Translations under genes and position numbers: made by a program
The notes under the pieces: model-generated
Told to the model about the DNA's origin: nothing
The model's database searches: none
The model's input: only the letters and a program-made list of their open reading frames with translations
NCBI RefSeq assembly: GCF_007988805.1
Contig: NZ_BJUV01000013.1
Coordinates: 1-64,000 of the forward strand
Direction: 5' to 3'
Source of the DNA: Frigoribacterium faeni
GTDB lineage: Bacteria; Actinomycetota; Actinomycetes; Actinomycetales; Microbacteriaceae
Length of the DNA: 64,000 nt
Shown here: positions 16,647 through 25,379 of the stretch, piece by piece
Numbering within the stretch: the stretch's first letter is position 1
How the letters are laid out: each line of letters opens with the position of its first letter

Positions 16647-18670
16647 GCGTCGTGCGCGGCGCCGACCGCGTCCTGTTCGGCGGCGACTACAACCCCGAGC
16701 AGTGGCCGGAGAGCGTCTGGCACGACGACGTCCGCCTGATGGCCGCCGCCGGCGTGAACACCGTCACCCTCGGCGTCTTCTCCTGGTCGTCGATCGAGCC
16801 CCGAGAGGGCGAGTACGACTTCGGCTGGCTCGACCGCGTGATCGACCTGATGCACGTGAACGGCATCGGCGTCGTGCTGGCCACGCCGACGGCCTCCCCG
16901 CCGCCGTGGTTCACCCGAGCCCACCCGGAGGCGCTTAACCGGACCGCGGACGGGGTCCAGCTGGTGCACGGCAGCCGCGACGTCTACGACCCCTCCGCGG
17001 AGGCGTATCGCGAGGCCGCCCGGCGGGTCGCCACGGCGCTGGGCGAGCGCTACGGGCGGCACGAGGCCGTCGTCGCGTGGCACGTGCACAACGAGTACGG
17101 CAGCGTCAGCTACGGCCCGGCCACCGATCGACGGTTCCGCGACTGGCTCCAGGCGAAGTACGGCGACCTCGGCAGGCTCAACGACGCCTGGTGGTCGGCC
17201 TTCTGGTCGCAGCGGTACGCGCAGTGGGACGAGATCCTCGCCCCGCAGGCGACCCAGTACCTGCCGAACCCGTCTCAGATGCTCGACTTCCGACGCTTCT
17301 CCGCCGAGGTCCTGCTCGAGTGCTACCGCGAGCAGGCGCGGATCCTGCGCGGTCTCAGCCCCGACGTGCCGTTGACGACGAACTTCATGCTGCCGACGTG
17401 GCTGCACTTCGACCACTGGGCCTTCGGCGCCGAGGTCGACTTCGTCTCGATCGACCACTACTCGGACTCGCCCGGCGTCGAGGGGGCGGCGCACGCCGCG
17501 TTCGGAGCCGACCAGGCCCGGTCGTTCGCGCGAGGTCGTCCGTGGCTGCTGATGGAGCAGGGGGCGAACGTCACGCAGGTGCCCGGCCGCATGCTCGTCA
17601 AGGAGCCCGGCGAGGTGATCCGCACGAGCCTGCAGCACGTCGCGCGCGGCTCGGACGGCGCTCTGTTCTTCCAATGGCGGGCGCCCCTGGCCGGTGCCGA
17701 GGTCTTCCACTCGTCGATGGTGCCGCACAGCGGCGCCGACAGCCGGGCGTTCCGCGAGATGACCGAGCTCGGCCGGGTGCTGGGGCTGCTGACCGACGTG
17801 GTCGCGCCTCCCCGGGGGCCCGCGGGGCGCGTCGTGACACCGCGCGTGGCGATCGCGTGGGAGCCCGATTCGTGGTGGGCCGTCGAGTCCGTGTCGCTGC
17901 CGTCCGACCACTTCTCGCTGCTGGCCTCCGTCCGGCGCGCGCATCGCGAGCTGTGGTTCGCCGGCGTCTCTGCCGATCTCGTCCGCCTCGACGACGACCC
18001 GGCCGAGCTCGCGGCGTACGACCTCCTGCTCGTGCCGAGTCAGCTGCTGGCGACCGACGAGCAGGCCGCCGGTCTCGACGCCTGGGTGCAGCGCGGCGGT
18101 CACGCCGTCGTCTGGTGCTTCAGCGGCACCGTCGACGCCGACCTGCACGTGCGACCGGGCGGCTACTCGGGGGCGTTCGCCGAGACCCTCGGCATCCGCG
18201 TCGAGGAGCCGCACCCGCTGCCGAAGGGCGCGCGCGTGGCGATCGAGGGAGGCGGCAGCGCGCACGACTGGACTGAGCACGTCGAGCTGCGGGGCGCCTC
18301 CGTCGTCACGCGCTACGCCGAGGGCGTCCTGGCCGGCGAGCCGGCGATCACCGAGCACCGCCGGGGCGAGGGCCTCGCGACCTACGTCTCGGCCGAGCTC
18401 GACGACGCGTCGTTCACCGCGCTCGTCGCGTCCGCGCTCGCCGCCGCCGGCGTCGAGGCCGAGGCGCCGGGAGCCGGAGGCGGCATGGAGGTCGTCCGGC
18501 GCCACACGGCGACCGGCACGGTGGTCGTCGCCATCAACCACACGGCCGAGTCCCGCACGGTGGCTCTGGCCGGCACGTCGCTGCTCGGCGCGGGGGAGGC
18601 CCTCGAGGGCGGGATCCCGGTCCCGCCCGGCGCCTTCGTCGTCCTCCGCGAACCCCCGCTCCCCGCCTGA
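16643..18670 (+). CDS. GH42 beta-galactosidase
   Basis: 675 residues from ATG 16643 with GGAAGG upstream. The GH42 N-terminus is clear (FGGDYNPEQWPE), acid/base Glu in WHVHNEYGS (about residue 152) and nucleophile Glu in LLMEQGANVTQ (about 306). The trimerisation and C-terminal beta domains follow, so length is normal. No signal peptide: it acts in the cytosol on imported beta-galactosides. First gene of an operon with an ABC sugar importer (SBP, two permeases); two LacI-type operators precede it. No ATPase gene is in the operon, so a shared MsiK-type ATPase is likely. Confidence 0.95.
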   Translation: MSVVRGADRVLFGGDYNPEQWPESVWHDDVRLMAAAGVNTVTLGVFSWSSIEPREGEYDFGWLDRVIDLMHVNGIGVVLATPTASPPPWFTRAHPEALNRTADGVQLVHGSRDVYDPSAEAYREAARRVATALGERYGRHEAVVAWHVHNEYGSVSYGPATDRRFRDWLQAKYGDLGRLNDAWWSAFWSQRYAQWDEILAPQATQYLPNPSQMLDFRRFSAEVLLECYREQARILRGLSPDVPLTTNFMLPTWLHFDHWAFGAEVDFVSIDHYSDSPGVEGAAHAAFGADQARSFARGRPWLLMEQGANVTQVPGRMLVKEPGEVIRTSLQHVARGSDGALFFQWRAPLAGAEVFHSSMVPHSGADSRAFREMTELGRVLGLLTDVVAPPRGPAGRVVTPRVAIAWEPDSWWAVESVSLPSDHFSLLASVRRAHRELWFAGVSADLVRLDDDPAELAAYDLLLVPSQLLATDEQAAGLDAWVQRGGHAVVWCFSGTVDADLHVRPGGYSGAFAETLGIRVEEPHPLPKGARVAIEGGGSAHDWTEHVELRGASVVTRYAEGVLAGEPAITEHRRGEGLATYVSAELDDASFTALVASALAAAGVEAEAPGAGGGMEVVRRHTATGTVVVAINHTAESRTVALAGTSLLGAGEALEGGIPVPPGAFVVLREPPLPA

Positions 18671-18716
18671 TCCCCTCGCCGAGGGCCCGCACCGCACCCG
18701 CATCGAAGGAGATGCC

Positions 18717-20018
18717 ATGAGACACCGCACGAGAACGACGCGAGTCGCCGCCCTGGCGACCGTGATGATCGCGGGGGTCGCCCTGACGGGCTGCTCCGCC
18801 GACGCCGGCGGTCCCGACGTCGTCCAGCTCGACTTCTGGGGCTGGGGGACGGGCCAGAGCGAGCAGGTCGCGAGGTTCAACGCCGCGCACCCCGGCATCC
18901 AGGTCCGTCACACCGATGCGGGCGGCGGAGACGACTCGGCCCCCAAGCTGCTGACCGCGAGCCGGGCCGGCAACGCCCCCGACGTCGCCCTCGTCGAGTA
19001 CACGACGCTGCCGTCGCTGATCGTGGCCGAGGTGCCGCGCGAGATCACCGAGTACGTGGCGGACGTCGAGGACGCCTTCACCGAGGGCACCTGGGCGCAG
19101 ACGACCTTCGGCGGCGTGGTCTACGGGGTCCCGCAGGACGCGGCCCCGATGGTCTACGTCTACCGGTCCGACGTCTTCGCGGCCGCGGGGCAGGACGCCC
19201 CGACCACCTGGCAGGACTTCGCCGAGAGCGCCCGCGCCGTGGCCGAGCAGCAGCCGGGCACCGTCGTCGCGTCGATGCCGGCCAGCGAGCTCGCCTTCTA
19301 CGCCGGGGTCTCCGCGCAGGCCGGCGCCGACTGGTGGTCGGTCGACGACGAGGGCTGGACGGTCGGCATCGCCGACGAGGCGTCGCTCGAGGTCGCCGAC
19401 TTCTTCGAGGGGCTCGCCGACGAGGGCGTGATCGACACCGACCCGCTGCTCTCGCCCGAGTACAACAAGCGCGTCAACGACGGCACCATCGCCGGCTGGA
19501 CCGCCGGCATCTGGGCGCCGAGCGTCCTCCAGGGCGTGGCCCCCGACACCGCCGGTCAGTGGGAGATGGCCCCGTTGCCGCAGTGGACGGACGGCGACCC
19601 GGCCATCCCGTTCCAGGGCGGATCGGCGCTGATCGTCACCGAGAACAGCGAGCACCCGGCCGAGGCGGCCGAGTTCGCGAGCTGGATGAACGCGAGCACC
19701 GAGGGGAACCGGTCGCTGCTCGACGACCGCGACATGTACCCCGCGTCGATCGTCGGTCAGGAGCTGGCCGAGACGAACGCGCCGCCGTCGCTCATGCCGC
19801 AGCAGACCGACTTCTACTCGACGGCCGCGACGATCTCGGAGGACGTCATCCCCGTCACGTGGGGTCCCAACGTGAACCTGGCGAAGTCGGTGTTCACCGA
19901 CCAGCTGAACAAGGCGATCCGGAACGGCACCCCGTGGCGTGACGCCTTCATCGCGACGCAGAACGCTGTCGTCGCCGACATGGAGAAAGTCGGATACGAC
20001 GTGAAGACCGATGGCTGA
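18717..20018 (+). CDS. Sugar ABC transporter substrate-binding lipoprotein
   Basis: 433 residues. Signal with lipobox LTGC (Cys about residue 26), then the type-1 extracellular solute-binding fold (QLDFWGWGTGQSEQ, GVPQDAAPMVYVYRSDVF, ITENSEHPAEAAEFASW-like helix region). AAGGAG lies six bases before ATG. Located 46 bp after GH42 and overlapping the next permease by 8 bp, so galactosides or galacto-oligosaccharides are the inferred ligand. Confidence 0.93.
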   Translation: MRHRTRTTRVAALATVMIAGVALTGCSADAGGPDVVQLDFWGWGTGQSEQVARFNAAHPGIQVRHTDAGGGDDSAPKLLTASRAGNAPDVALVEYTTLPSLIVAEVPREITEYVADVEDAFTEGTWAQTTFGGVVYGVPQDAAPMVYVYRSDVFAAAGQDAPTTWQDFAESARAVAEQQPGTVVASMPASELAFYAGVSAQAGADWWSVDDEGWTVGIADEASLEVADFFEGLADEGVIDTDPLLSPEYNKRVNDGTIAGWTAGIWAPSVLQGVAPDTAGQWEMAPLPQWTDGDPAIPFQGGSALIVTENSEHPAEAAEFASWMNASTEGNRSLLDDRDMYPASIVGQELAETNAPPSLMPQQTDFYSTAATISEDVIPVTWGPNVNLAKSVFTDQLNKAIRNGTPWRDAFIATQNAVVADMEKVGYDVKTDG

Positions 20019-21009
20019 CACCGCTGTGCGACCCGAGGCCACCCGCCCGGACGGCGGCGACCCCGCGACCCGACGCGACCCGGCCTCCCGGCCGACCCGC
20101 GCCTCCCGGGCTCGTCGCGGCAGCATCGCGCCCTACCTCTTCGTGGCGCCCGCCGTCGTCCTCTTCGTCGCGTTCATGCTGATCCCGCTGATCTACACGA
20201 TCTGGTCGAGCCTCCGGGCCTACCGCATCGAGACGGGCACGTCGGTGCTCGGGATCCGCGTCGACCGGTTCGTCGGCCTCGAGAACTACGCAGCCGTGCT
20301 GAGCGACACCGAGCTGCTGGCGAGCTTCGGCCGACTGGGGATCTACGGGCTGATCGCGGTGCCGCTGACGCTCGGCCTGGCGCTGCTCTTCGCGCTGCTG
20401 CTCGACGTCCCCGCCGTGCGCGCCAAGCGGTTCTCGCGCACGGCGATCTTCATCCCGTACGCCGTGCCGGGGGTCACCGCCGCCCTGCTGTGGGGCTTCA
20501 TGTACCTGCCCAGCACGAGCCCGTTCTCGTACGTGACGACGGCGCTCGGCTGGGGCCCGGTCCCGTTCCTCGAGACGAACGGACTGTTCGGCTCGCTCGC
20601 CAACATCGCGATCTGGGGCGGCGTCGGCTTCAACATGATCATCATCTACACATCGCTGCGGGGCATCCCCGCCGAGCTCTACGAGTCGGCGCGCCTCGAC
20701 GGCGCCGGCGAGCTGCAGATCGCGCTGCGCATCAAGATCCCGCTCGTGGTGCCCGCGCTCGTGCTGACCGGCGTCTTCGCGCTGATCGGCACGCTGCAGC
20801 TCTACGGCGAGCCCAACACCCTCAAACCCCTGACCACCGACATCACCCAGAGTTGGGCCCCGCTGATGACCATCTACCGTGACGCGTTCCTCACCGATAA
20901 TCTTCCGGCCGCGGCCGCCTCCTCGACGATCCTGGCGCTCGGCACCGTGCTGCTGTCCGCGATCGTGCTCGGCATCGCGAACCGCAAGCGGACCGAGGCC
21001 GCCTCGTGA
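20011..21009 (+). CDS. Sugar ABC transporter permease, MalF/LacF type
   Basis: 332 residues, six membrane helices after a charged N-terminal tail of about 40 residues. EAA loop YESARLDGAGELQIALRIKI is canonical for binding-protein-dependent sugar permeases. ATG overlaps the SBP stop by 8 bp; the stop overlaps the next GTG start. Confidence 0.93.
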   Translation: MADTAVRPEATRPDGGDPATRRDPASRPTRASRARRGSIAPYLFVAPAVVLFVAFMLIPLIYTIWSSLRAYRIETGTSVLGIRVDRFVGLENYAAVLSDTELLASFGRLGIYGLIAVPLTLGLALLFALLLDVPAVRAKRFSRTAIFIPYAVPGVTAALLWGFMYLPSTSPFSYVTTALGWGPVPFLETNGLFGSLANIAIWGGVGFNMIIIYTSLRGIPAELYESARLDGAGELQIALRIKIPLVVPALVLTGVFALIGTLQLYGEPNTLKPLTTDITQSWAPLMTIYRDAFLTDNLPAAAASSTILALGTVLLSAIVLGIANRKRTEAAS

Positions 21010-21926
21010 CCGCCGTCGAGACGCGCGGGTCGACCGGGAGGTCGACTCCGGGGACGCGGTCGGGTTCCGGTTCCGGTCCGCGACCGTCGTCGGCGGGGAG
21101 GCGCGGGAGGATCCTGCCGACGATCGTGCTGCTGATCGGGGCCTTCTACTGCCTCGTGCCGGTCGGCTGGGTGTTCATCGCGTCGTCGAAGTCGCCCGGC
21201 GAACTCTTCACCTCGTTCTCGTTCGCGCCCGGCACCGGTCTCGCGGGGAACCTCGGCGACCTGTTCGCGTACGAGGGCGGGCAGTACGGGCTGTGGGCGG
21301 CGAATTCGCTGCTCTACGCGGGCGTCGGCGGCGTGCTGTCGACCCTCGTGTCGACGATGGCCGGGTACGCCCTGGCGAAGTACAGCTTCCGCGGTCGGAA
21401 CCTGATCTTCTTCATGATCCTGGCCGGGGTGCTCATCCCGGGGATCACGCTGGCGATCCCGCAGTACATCCTGCTGTCCGAGATCGGGCTGGCCGGCGGG
21501 CCCCTGTCGGTGCTGCTGCCGATCATCATCAGCCCGTTCGGCATCTACCTGTCGCGGGTGTTCGCCCAGGCGTCGGTGCCGCAGGAGATCCTCGAGGCGT
21601 CGCGCATCGACGGCGCGGGGGAGTGGCGGATCTTCCGGCACATCGTGCTGCCGATCATGGTGCCCGGCATGGTGACGGTGTTCCTGCTGCAGTTCGTCGG
21701 CATCTGGAACAACTTCCTGCTGCCCTTCGTCATGCTGAGCGACGAGAACGACTACCCGTTGACCGTCGGCCTCTACACGCTGCTCGCCAAGGGGTCGGGC
21801 GCCCCGGCGCTGTACTCGCTGGCGATCACCGGGGCGGCGGTGTCGATCATCCCGCTCACGCTGCTCGTGCTGTTCCTGCAGCGCTTCTGGCGGCTCGACC
21901 TGATCTCCGGCGGCCTGAAGGGCTGA
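21006..21926 (+). CDS. Sugar ABC transporter permease, MalG/LacG type
   Basis: 306 residues from GTG 21006 (GTGA overlap). Six helices and EAA loop LEASRIDGAGEWRIFRHIVL. A Gly/Ser/Arg-rich N-terminal tail precedes helix 1. It closes the GH42-ABC operon; a hairpin terminator follows within 30 bp. Confidence 0.93.
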   Translation: MTAVETRGSTGRSTPGTRSGSGSGPRPSSAGRRGRILPTIVLLIGAFYCLVPVGWVFIASSKSPGELFTSFSFAPGTGLAGNLGDLFAYEGGQYGLWAANSLLYAGVGGVLSTLVSTMAGYALAKYSFRGRNLIFFMILAGVLIPGITLAIPQYILLSEIGLAGGPLSVLLPIIISPFGIYLSRVFAQASVPQEILEASRIDGAGEWRIFRHIVLPIMVPGMVTVFLLQFVGIWNNFLLPFVMLSDENDYPLTVGLYTLLAKGSGAPALYSLAITGAAVSIIPLTLLVLFLQRFWRLDLISGGLKG

Positions 21927-21953
21927 GCGTCGGGGCCGGGGCCGGGGGTCGGA

Positions 21954-21982
21954 CCCGGGGTCGGGCCTGGGTCGACCCCGGG
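21954..21982 (+). terminator. Terminator of the GH42-ABC operon
   Basis: Perfect 10-bp arms CCCGGGGTCG (21954-21963) and CGACCCCGGG (21973-21982) with a 9-base loop, starting 27 bp after the permease stop. Confidence 0.65.
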
Positions 21983-21996
21983 CAAGGCGACACGTG

Positions 21997-22025
21997 TTGC
22001 TGACAGATCCATGCAAGCGTATGTT
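21997..22025 (+). promoter_or_regulatory. Promoter for the SDR gene
   Basis: TTGCTG (21997-22002) and TATGTT (22020-22025) with a 17-bp spacer form a good sigma-70-type promoter, about 70 bp upstream of the SDR start. A palindrome ACACGTGT abuts the -35. Confidence 0.6.
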
Positions 22026-22097
22026 CGAGGAGACGGGCCCGGCGACGGGCCCCGACCGGCCCCGACGGTCGGCCCCGAACGAAGGAAGGCACGCACC

Positions 22098-22850
22098 ATG
22101 GCACGGTTCAGCGACAAGACGGCACTCGTCACGGGAGGAGGAAGCGGCATCGGCGCCGCGATCTCCCGGGCGCTCGCGGCCGAGGGCGCGTCGGTGGTCG
22201 TCACCGACATCAAGCTCGACGCGGCCCAGGGCGTCGTCGACCAGATCGTCGCCGCCGGCGGCACGGCCGTGGCGTTCGAGCAGAACACGGCGAAGCCCGA
22301 GCAGTCCGAGGCGGCCGTCGAGTTCGCGAAGACGACCTACGGCGCGCTTCACCTCGCGGTGAACAACGCCGGCATCGGCGCCCCCGCCGCCGACATCGGC
22401 GACTACGACATCGCCGCCTGGGACCGCGTCCGCTCGGTCGACCTCGACGGCGTCTTCTACGGTCTGCGCTATCAGCTTCCGGCCATGGTCGAGGCCGGCG
22501 GCGGAGCCGTCGTCAACATGAGCTCCGTGCTCGGCTCGGTCGGCATCGCCCAGAACGCCGCCTACGTCGCGAGCAAGCACGCGCTCGTCGGTCTGACCAA
22601 GGTCGCCGCCCTCGAGTACTCGAAGCGCGGCGTCCGCACGAACGCGGTCGGCCCCGGCTTCATCGACACCCCGCTGGTGCGGTCGTCGCTCGACGCCGAC
22701 TCGCTCGCCTACCTCGAGTCGCAGCACGCGACCGGCCGCCTCGGCACCGACGCCGAGGTCTCCGCGCTCGTGCTCTTCCTGCTGAGCGACGAGGCGTCGT
22801 TCATCTCGGGCAGCTACCACCTGGTCGACGGCGGCTACTCCGCCCACTGA
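22098..22850 (+). CDS. Short-chain dehydrogenase/reductase (classical SDR)
   Basis: 250 residues from ATG 22098, with GAAGGAAGG upstream. Rossmann motif TGGGSGIG (about 12-19), NNAG, catalytic Ser in NMSSVLGS, YVASK (Tyr/Lys), and C-terminal SGSYHLVDGGYSAH. Asp in VVTDIKLD after beta-2 suggests NAD preference. Own promoter and terminator, so monocistronic. The substrate is unknown. Confidence 0.93.
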   Translation: MARFSDKTALVTGGGSGIGAAISRALAAEGASVVVTDIKLDAAQGVVDQIVAAGGTAVAFEQNTAKPEQSEAAVEFAKTTYGALHLAVNNAGIGAPAADIGDYDIAAWDRVRSVDLDGVFYGLRYQLPAMVEAGGGAVVNMSSVLGSVGIAQNAAYVASKHALVGLTKVAALEYSKRGVRTNAVGPGFIDTPLVRSSLDADSLAYLESQHATGRLGTDAEVSALVLFLLSDEASFISGSYHLVDGGYSAH

Positions 22851-22863
22851 CGCGGTGGAGCCG

Positions 22864-22901
22864 AGGAGGCGCGGGTCGGGATCTCCCGCACCGCGCCTCC
22901 T
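22864..22901 (+). terminator. Hairpin terminator built from two dispersed-motif copies
   Basis: Arms AGGAGGCGCGG (22864-22874) and CCGCGCCTCCT (22891-22901) pair perfectly; inside, CGGG/CCCG adds a second stem. Starts 13 bp after the SDR stop. The left arm belongs to an exact 15-bp dispersed-motif copy (22863-22877). Confidence 0.7.
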
Positions 22902-22933
22902 GCACGTCCGCCGTCCCGTTCCGTCCCCGGGCC

Positions 22934-22951
22934 GCTTCAGCCCCGCTTCAG
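22934..22951 (+). promoter_or_regulatory. Direct-repeat boxes GCTTCAG (x2, 11-bp period) upstream of the two-component operon
   Basis: GCTTCAG at 22934-22940 and 22945-22951. An 11-bp period is the usual spacing of OmpR/PhoB-class binding half-sites. The same boxes occur before the PepSY gene at 26154-26181, so autoregulation and co-regulation are inferred. Confidence 0.6.
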
Positions 22952-23009
22952 CGCCCGCCCGCCATGATGGGCTCGACGCGCACCCGGCGCGTGATGAGGG
23001 AGGCCCACC

Positions 23010-23687
23010 GTGCGCGTGCTCGTCGTCGAGGACCAGGCGACCCTGGCCGAAGGGCTGAGGCTCGGGCTCGAGGCCGAGGGCATCGCCGTCGACGTCGCGC
23101 TGAACGGCACCGACGGGCTCTGGCGCACCCGCGAGGGCAGCTACGACGCGGTCGTGCTCGACATCATGCTGCCCGGCATGAGCGGCTACGCCGTCTGCCG
23201 GGCGATGCGGGAGGGAGGCGACTGGACGCCGGTCATCATGCTCACGGCGAAGGACGGCGAGTGGGACCAGGTCGAGGCCCTCGACACCGGCGCGGACGAC
23301 TACCTCACCAAGCCGTTCTCGTTCGTCGTGCTGCTCGCCCGTCTGCGGGCCCTCGTGAGGCGGGGCGCCCGTGAGCGTCCGGTCGTGCTCGAGGCCGGCG
23401 ACCTGCGGGTCGACCCCGCCTCGCGCAGCGTGCACCGCGGCGACACGGAGATCGAGCTCACCAGCCGCGAGTTCGCGGTGCTGGAGTTCCTCATGCGCCG
23501 CGTCGGCCAGGTCGTCACCAAGCGCGAGGTGCTCGACGGCGTCTGGAACGACGACTTCGAGGGCGACCCCAACATCGTCGAGGTGTACGTGCGGCATCTG
23601 CGCAACAAGGTCGACCGCCCGTTCGGGCGCGAGTCGATCGTGACGATGCGCGGGGCCGGATACCGGATGGAGGCGCGGGGTGGCTGA
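23010..23687 (+). CDS. OmpR/PhoB-family response regulator
   Basis: 225 residues from GTG 23010, with GAGGGAGG upstream. Receiver domain: acidic pair E7/D8, phospho-acceptor D51 in VVLDIMLPG, LTAKD, and Lys in YLTKPF. The C-terminal winged helix includes LTSREFAVLEFLMRR and the recognition region VEVYVRHLRNKVDRPFG. Overlaps the histidine kinase gene by 8 bp. Probable targets are its own operon and the PepSY gene. Confidence 0.96.
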   Translation: MRVLVVEDQATLAEGLRLGLEAEGIAVDVALNGTDGLWRTREGSYDAVVLDIMLPGMSGYAVCRAMREGGDWTPVIMLTAKDGEWDQVEALDTGADDYLTKPFSFVVLLARLRALVRRGARERPVVLEAGDLRVDPASRSVHRGDTEIELTSREFAVLEFLMRRVGQVVTKREVLDGVWNDDFEGDPNIVEVYVRHLRNKVDRPFGRESIVTMRGAGYRMEARGG

Positions 23688-25353
23688 CCGCGCCTCCTCC
23701 GGTTCCGGTCCCGTGTCCTCGTCACGCGTCGAGGCGGGCGCCCGACGACGCCGACGCGCGTCGCTGCGGTCGCGCATCACCGTGGCCGCCGTGTCGGCGG
23801 TCGCCCTCACCCTGGGCCTGTTCACCCTCGTCTTCGCACTGGTGCAGGGCGCCGTGCTGACCGACGCCCCCCGCCAGGCCGCGGGCGCCGACGTCGAGCG
23901 GGCCGTGTCGGCGCTGACGAGCGGGTCGTCGCCGGCCGTCGCGGTCGCGGGCGAGGCCGACGGCGCGGTGGTCGCCGTCCTCGACGCGACGGGGCGCGTG
24001 CTGGCCACGGGCGGCGACGACGACCTGACCGGTCTCGCCTCGGTGCTGGCCGATGCGCGTTCCGGCGACCGGGTGACCTTCGACGACGAGCAGTTCGTCG
24101 TCGAGCGCGACGACACGAGCGTCGAGAGCTCGCCGACTCCGTCGGCCCCTGCGCCGTCGGCGTCTGCGTCGGCCTCTGCGCCGTCGCCGTCGGCGTCGGC
24201 GTCTGCGTCTGCGTCGGCGTCTGCCTCGGCCTCGGCCTCGGCCTCCGACGATGACGATGCGAGCGATGACTCGTCTGACGATGCGAGCGACGATGCATCC
24301 GATGACTCGTCGGAGGACGCGAGCGACGACGGGGCTGCGGACGACTCGGCCACGGACTCGGACGACGCCGACCCCGTGACGACCGAGTACGCCGTCGTGG
24401 CCGCGCGCTCCCTCGACGAGGCGAGGGCCGCCTCCTCGGCCAGCCTCGTGACGTTGGGGGTCGCGATCCCCGTGGCGCTGCTCGTGCTCGGCATCACGAC
24501 CTGGCTCGTGGTCGGCCGGGCGCTGCGCCCGGTCGAGTCGATGCGCCGCGAGGTCGACGAGGTCACGGCCGCGAACCTCTCTCACCGACTGCCCGATCCG
24601 GGCGGCAGCGATGAGATCGCCCGCCTGTCGCACACGCTGAACGGCATGCTCGATCGGCTCGACTCGTCGGCGACGGCGCAGCGGCGGTTCGTGGGCGACG
24701 CCTCCCACGAGCTCAAGACGCCGCTCGCGACGATCCGACAGCACGCCGAGGTGGCCCTGCTGCACCCCGAGAGCATCGACGGTGCGGCACTGGCCGGGAC
24801 GGTGCTGGGCGAGGAGGCGCGACTCACGTCCCTGGTGCAGGGCCTGCTGGTGCTGGCCCGGGCCGACGAGGGCGCGCTCGGGGTGACCCGGCGTCCGGTC
24901 GACCTCGACGACCTCGTGGTCGCCGAGACGGCCCGGCTGCGCGGCGCACCCCGTCCCGACGGGCAGGGCGCGCTCGGCGTCGACGCGACGGCGGTCGGCC
25001 CGGCGCGCGTCGACGGCGACGAGGGCCTGCTCGGCCAGGTCGTGCGCAACCTCGTGGCGAACGCGTCGCGTCATGCCTCCGGTCGGATCGCGATCGGGCT
25101 CGTGGAGCGTGACGGACGCGCCCTGCTCACGGTCGACGACGACGGGGCCGGAGTCGCGGAGGCCGATCGCGAGCGCGTGTTCGAGCGGTTCGTGCGGCTG
25201 GACGAGGCCCGCGCCCGCGACGCGGGCGGAAGCGGGCTGGGGTTGGCGATCGTGCGCGAGATCGTGCGGGTGCACGGGGGAGCGGTGTCGGTCGGGACGT
25301 CGCCGCTCGGCGGCGCCCGGTTCGTGGTCGACCTGCCCGCCGGCGCCGCCTGA
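23680..25353 (+). CDS. Sensor histidine kinase with Ser/Ala- and Asp/Ser-repeat extracytoplasmic domain
   Basis: 557 residues from GTG 23680. Helix 1 at about 35-62, an extracytoplasmic region to about 258, helix 2 at about 262-280, HAMP (LRPVESMRREVDEV), H-box FVGDASHELKTPLATIRQHA, N-box (NASRH), and G-boxes DDGAGV and GSGLGLAIV. The sensor half is unusual: after about 145 residues it becomes a (Ser-Ala)n run followed by a tract of Asp and Ser with some Ala and Glu up to about 235. Such an acidic surface region could bind cations. Pairs with the upstream regulator. Confidence 0.95.
   Translation: MADRASSGSGPVSSSRVEAGARRRRRASLRSRITVAAVSAVALTLGLFTLVFALVQGAVLTDAPRQAAGADVERAVSALTSGSSPAVAVAGEADGAVVAVLDATGRVLATGGDDDLTGLASVLADARSGDRVTFDDEQFVVERDDTSVESSPTPSAPAPSASASASAPSPSASASASASASASASASASDDDDASDDSSDDASDDASDDSSEDASDDGAADDSATDSDDADPVTTEYAVVAARSLDEARAASSASLVTLGVAIPVALLVLGITTWLVVGRALRPVESMRREVDEVTAANLSHRLPDPGGSDEIARLSHTLNGMLDRLDSSATAQRRFVGDASHELKTPLATIRQHAEVALLHPESIDGAALAGTVLGEEARLTSLVQGLLVLARADEGALGVTRRPVDLDDLVVAETARLRGAPRPDGQGALGVDATAVGPARVDGDEGLLGQVVRNLVANASRHASGRIAIGLVERDGRALLTVDDDGAGVAEADRERVFERFVRLDEARARDAGGSGLGLAIVREIVRVHGGAVSVGTSPLGGARFVVDLPAGAA
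24140..24370 (+). repeat. Low-complexity coding repeat (Ser-Ala then Asp-Ser)
   Basis: Trinucleotide-rich repeats (TCG, GCG, GCC, GAC, GAT variants) encode the Ser/Ala and Asp/Ser tracts of the kinase. Synonymous codons are mixed rather than perfectly repeated, suggesting selection for the residues. Confidence 0.75.
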
Positions 25354-25379
25354 CCCGCGCCGCGCCGCCTTCCGCGGAC

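Noticed and set aside
22934-22951. GCTTCAG pair as chance repeats
   Set aside because: Considered chance because single CTTCAG hexamers occur elsewhere, but rejected that view: I noticed the 10-11-bp spaced pairing only before the two genes of this system.
20874-24566. Very long reverse-strand open frame (1230 codons) across the permease, SDR and two-component genes
   Set aside because: Antisense shadow caused by high GC third positions; Asp/Ser-rich nonsense with no domain, opposite to well-supported genes.
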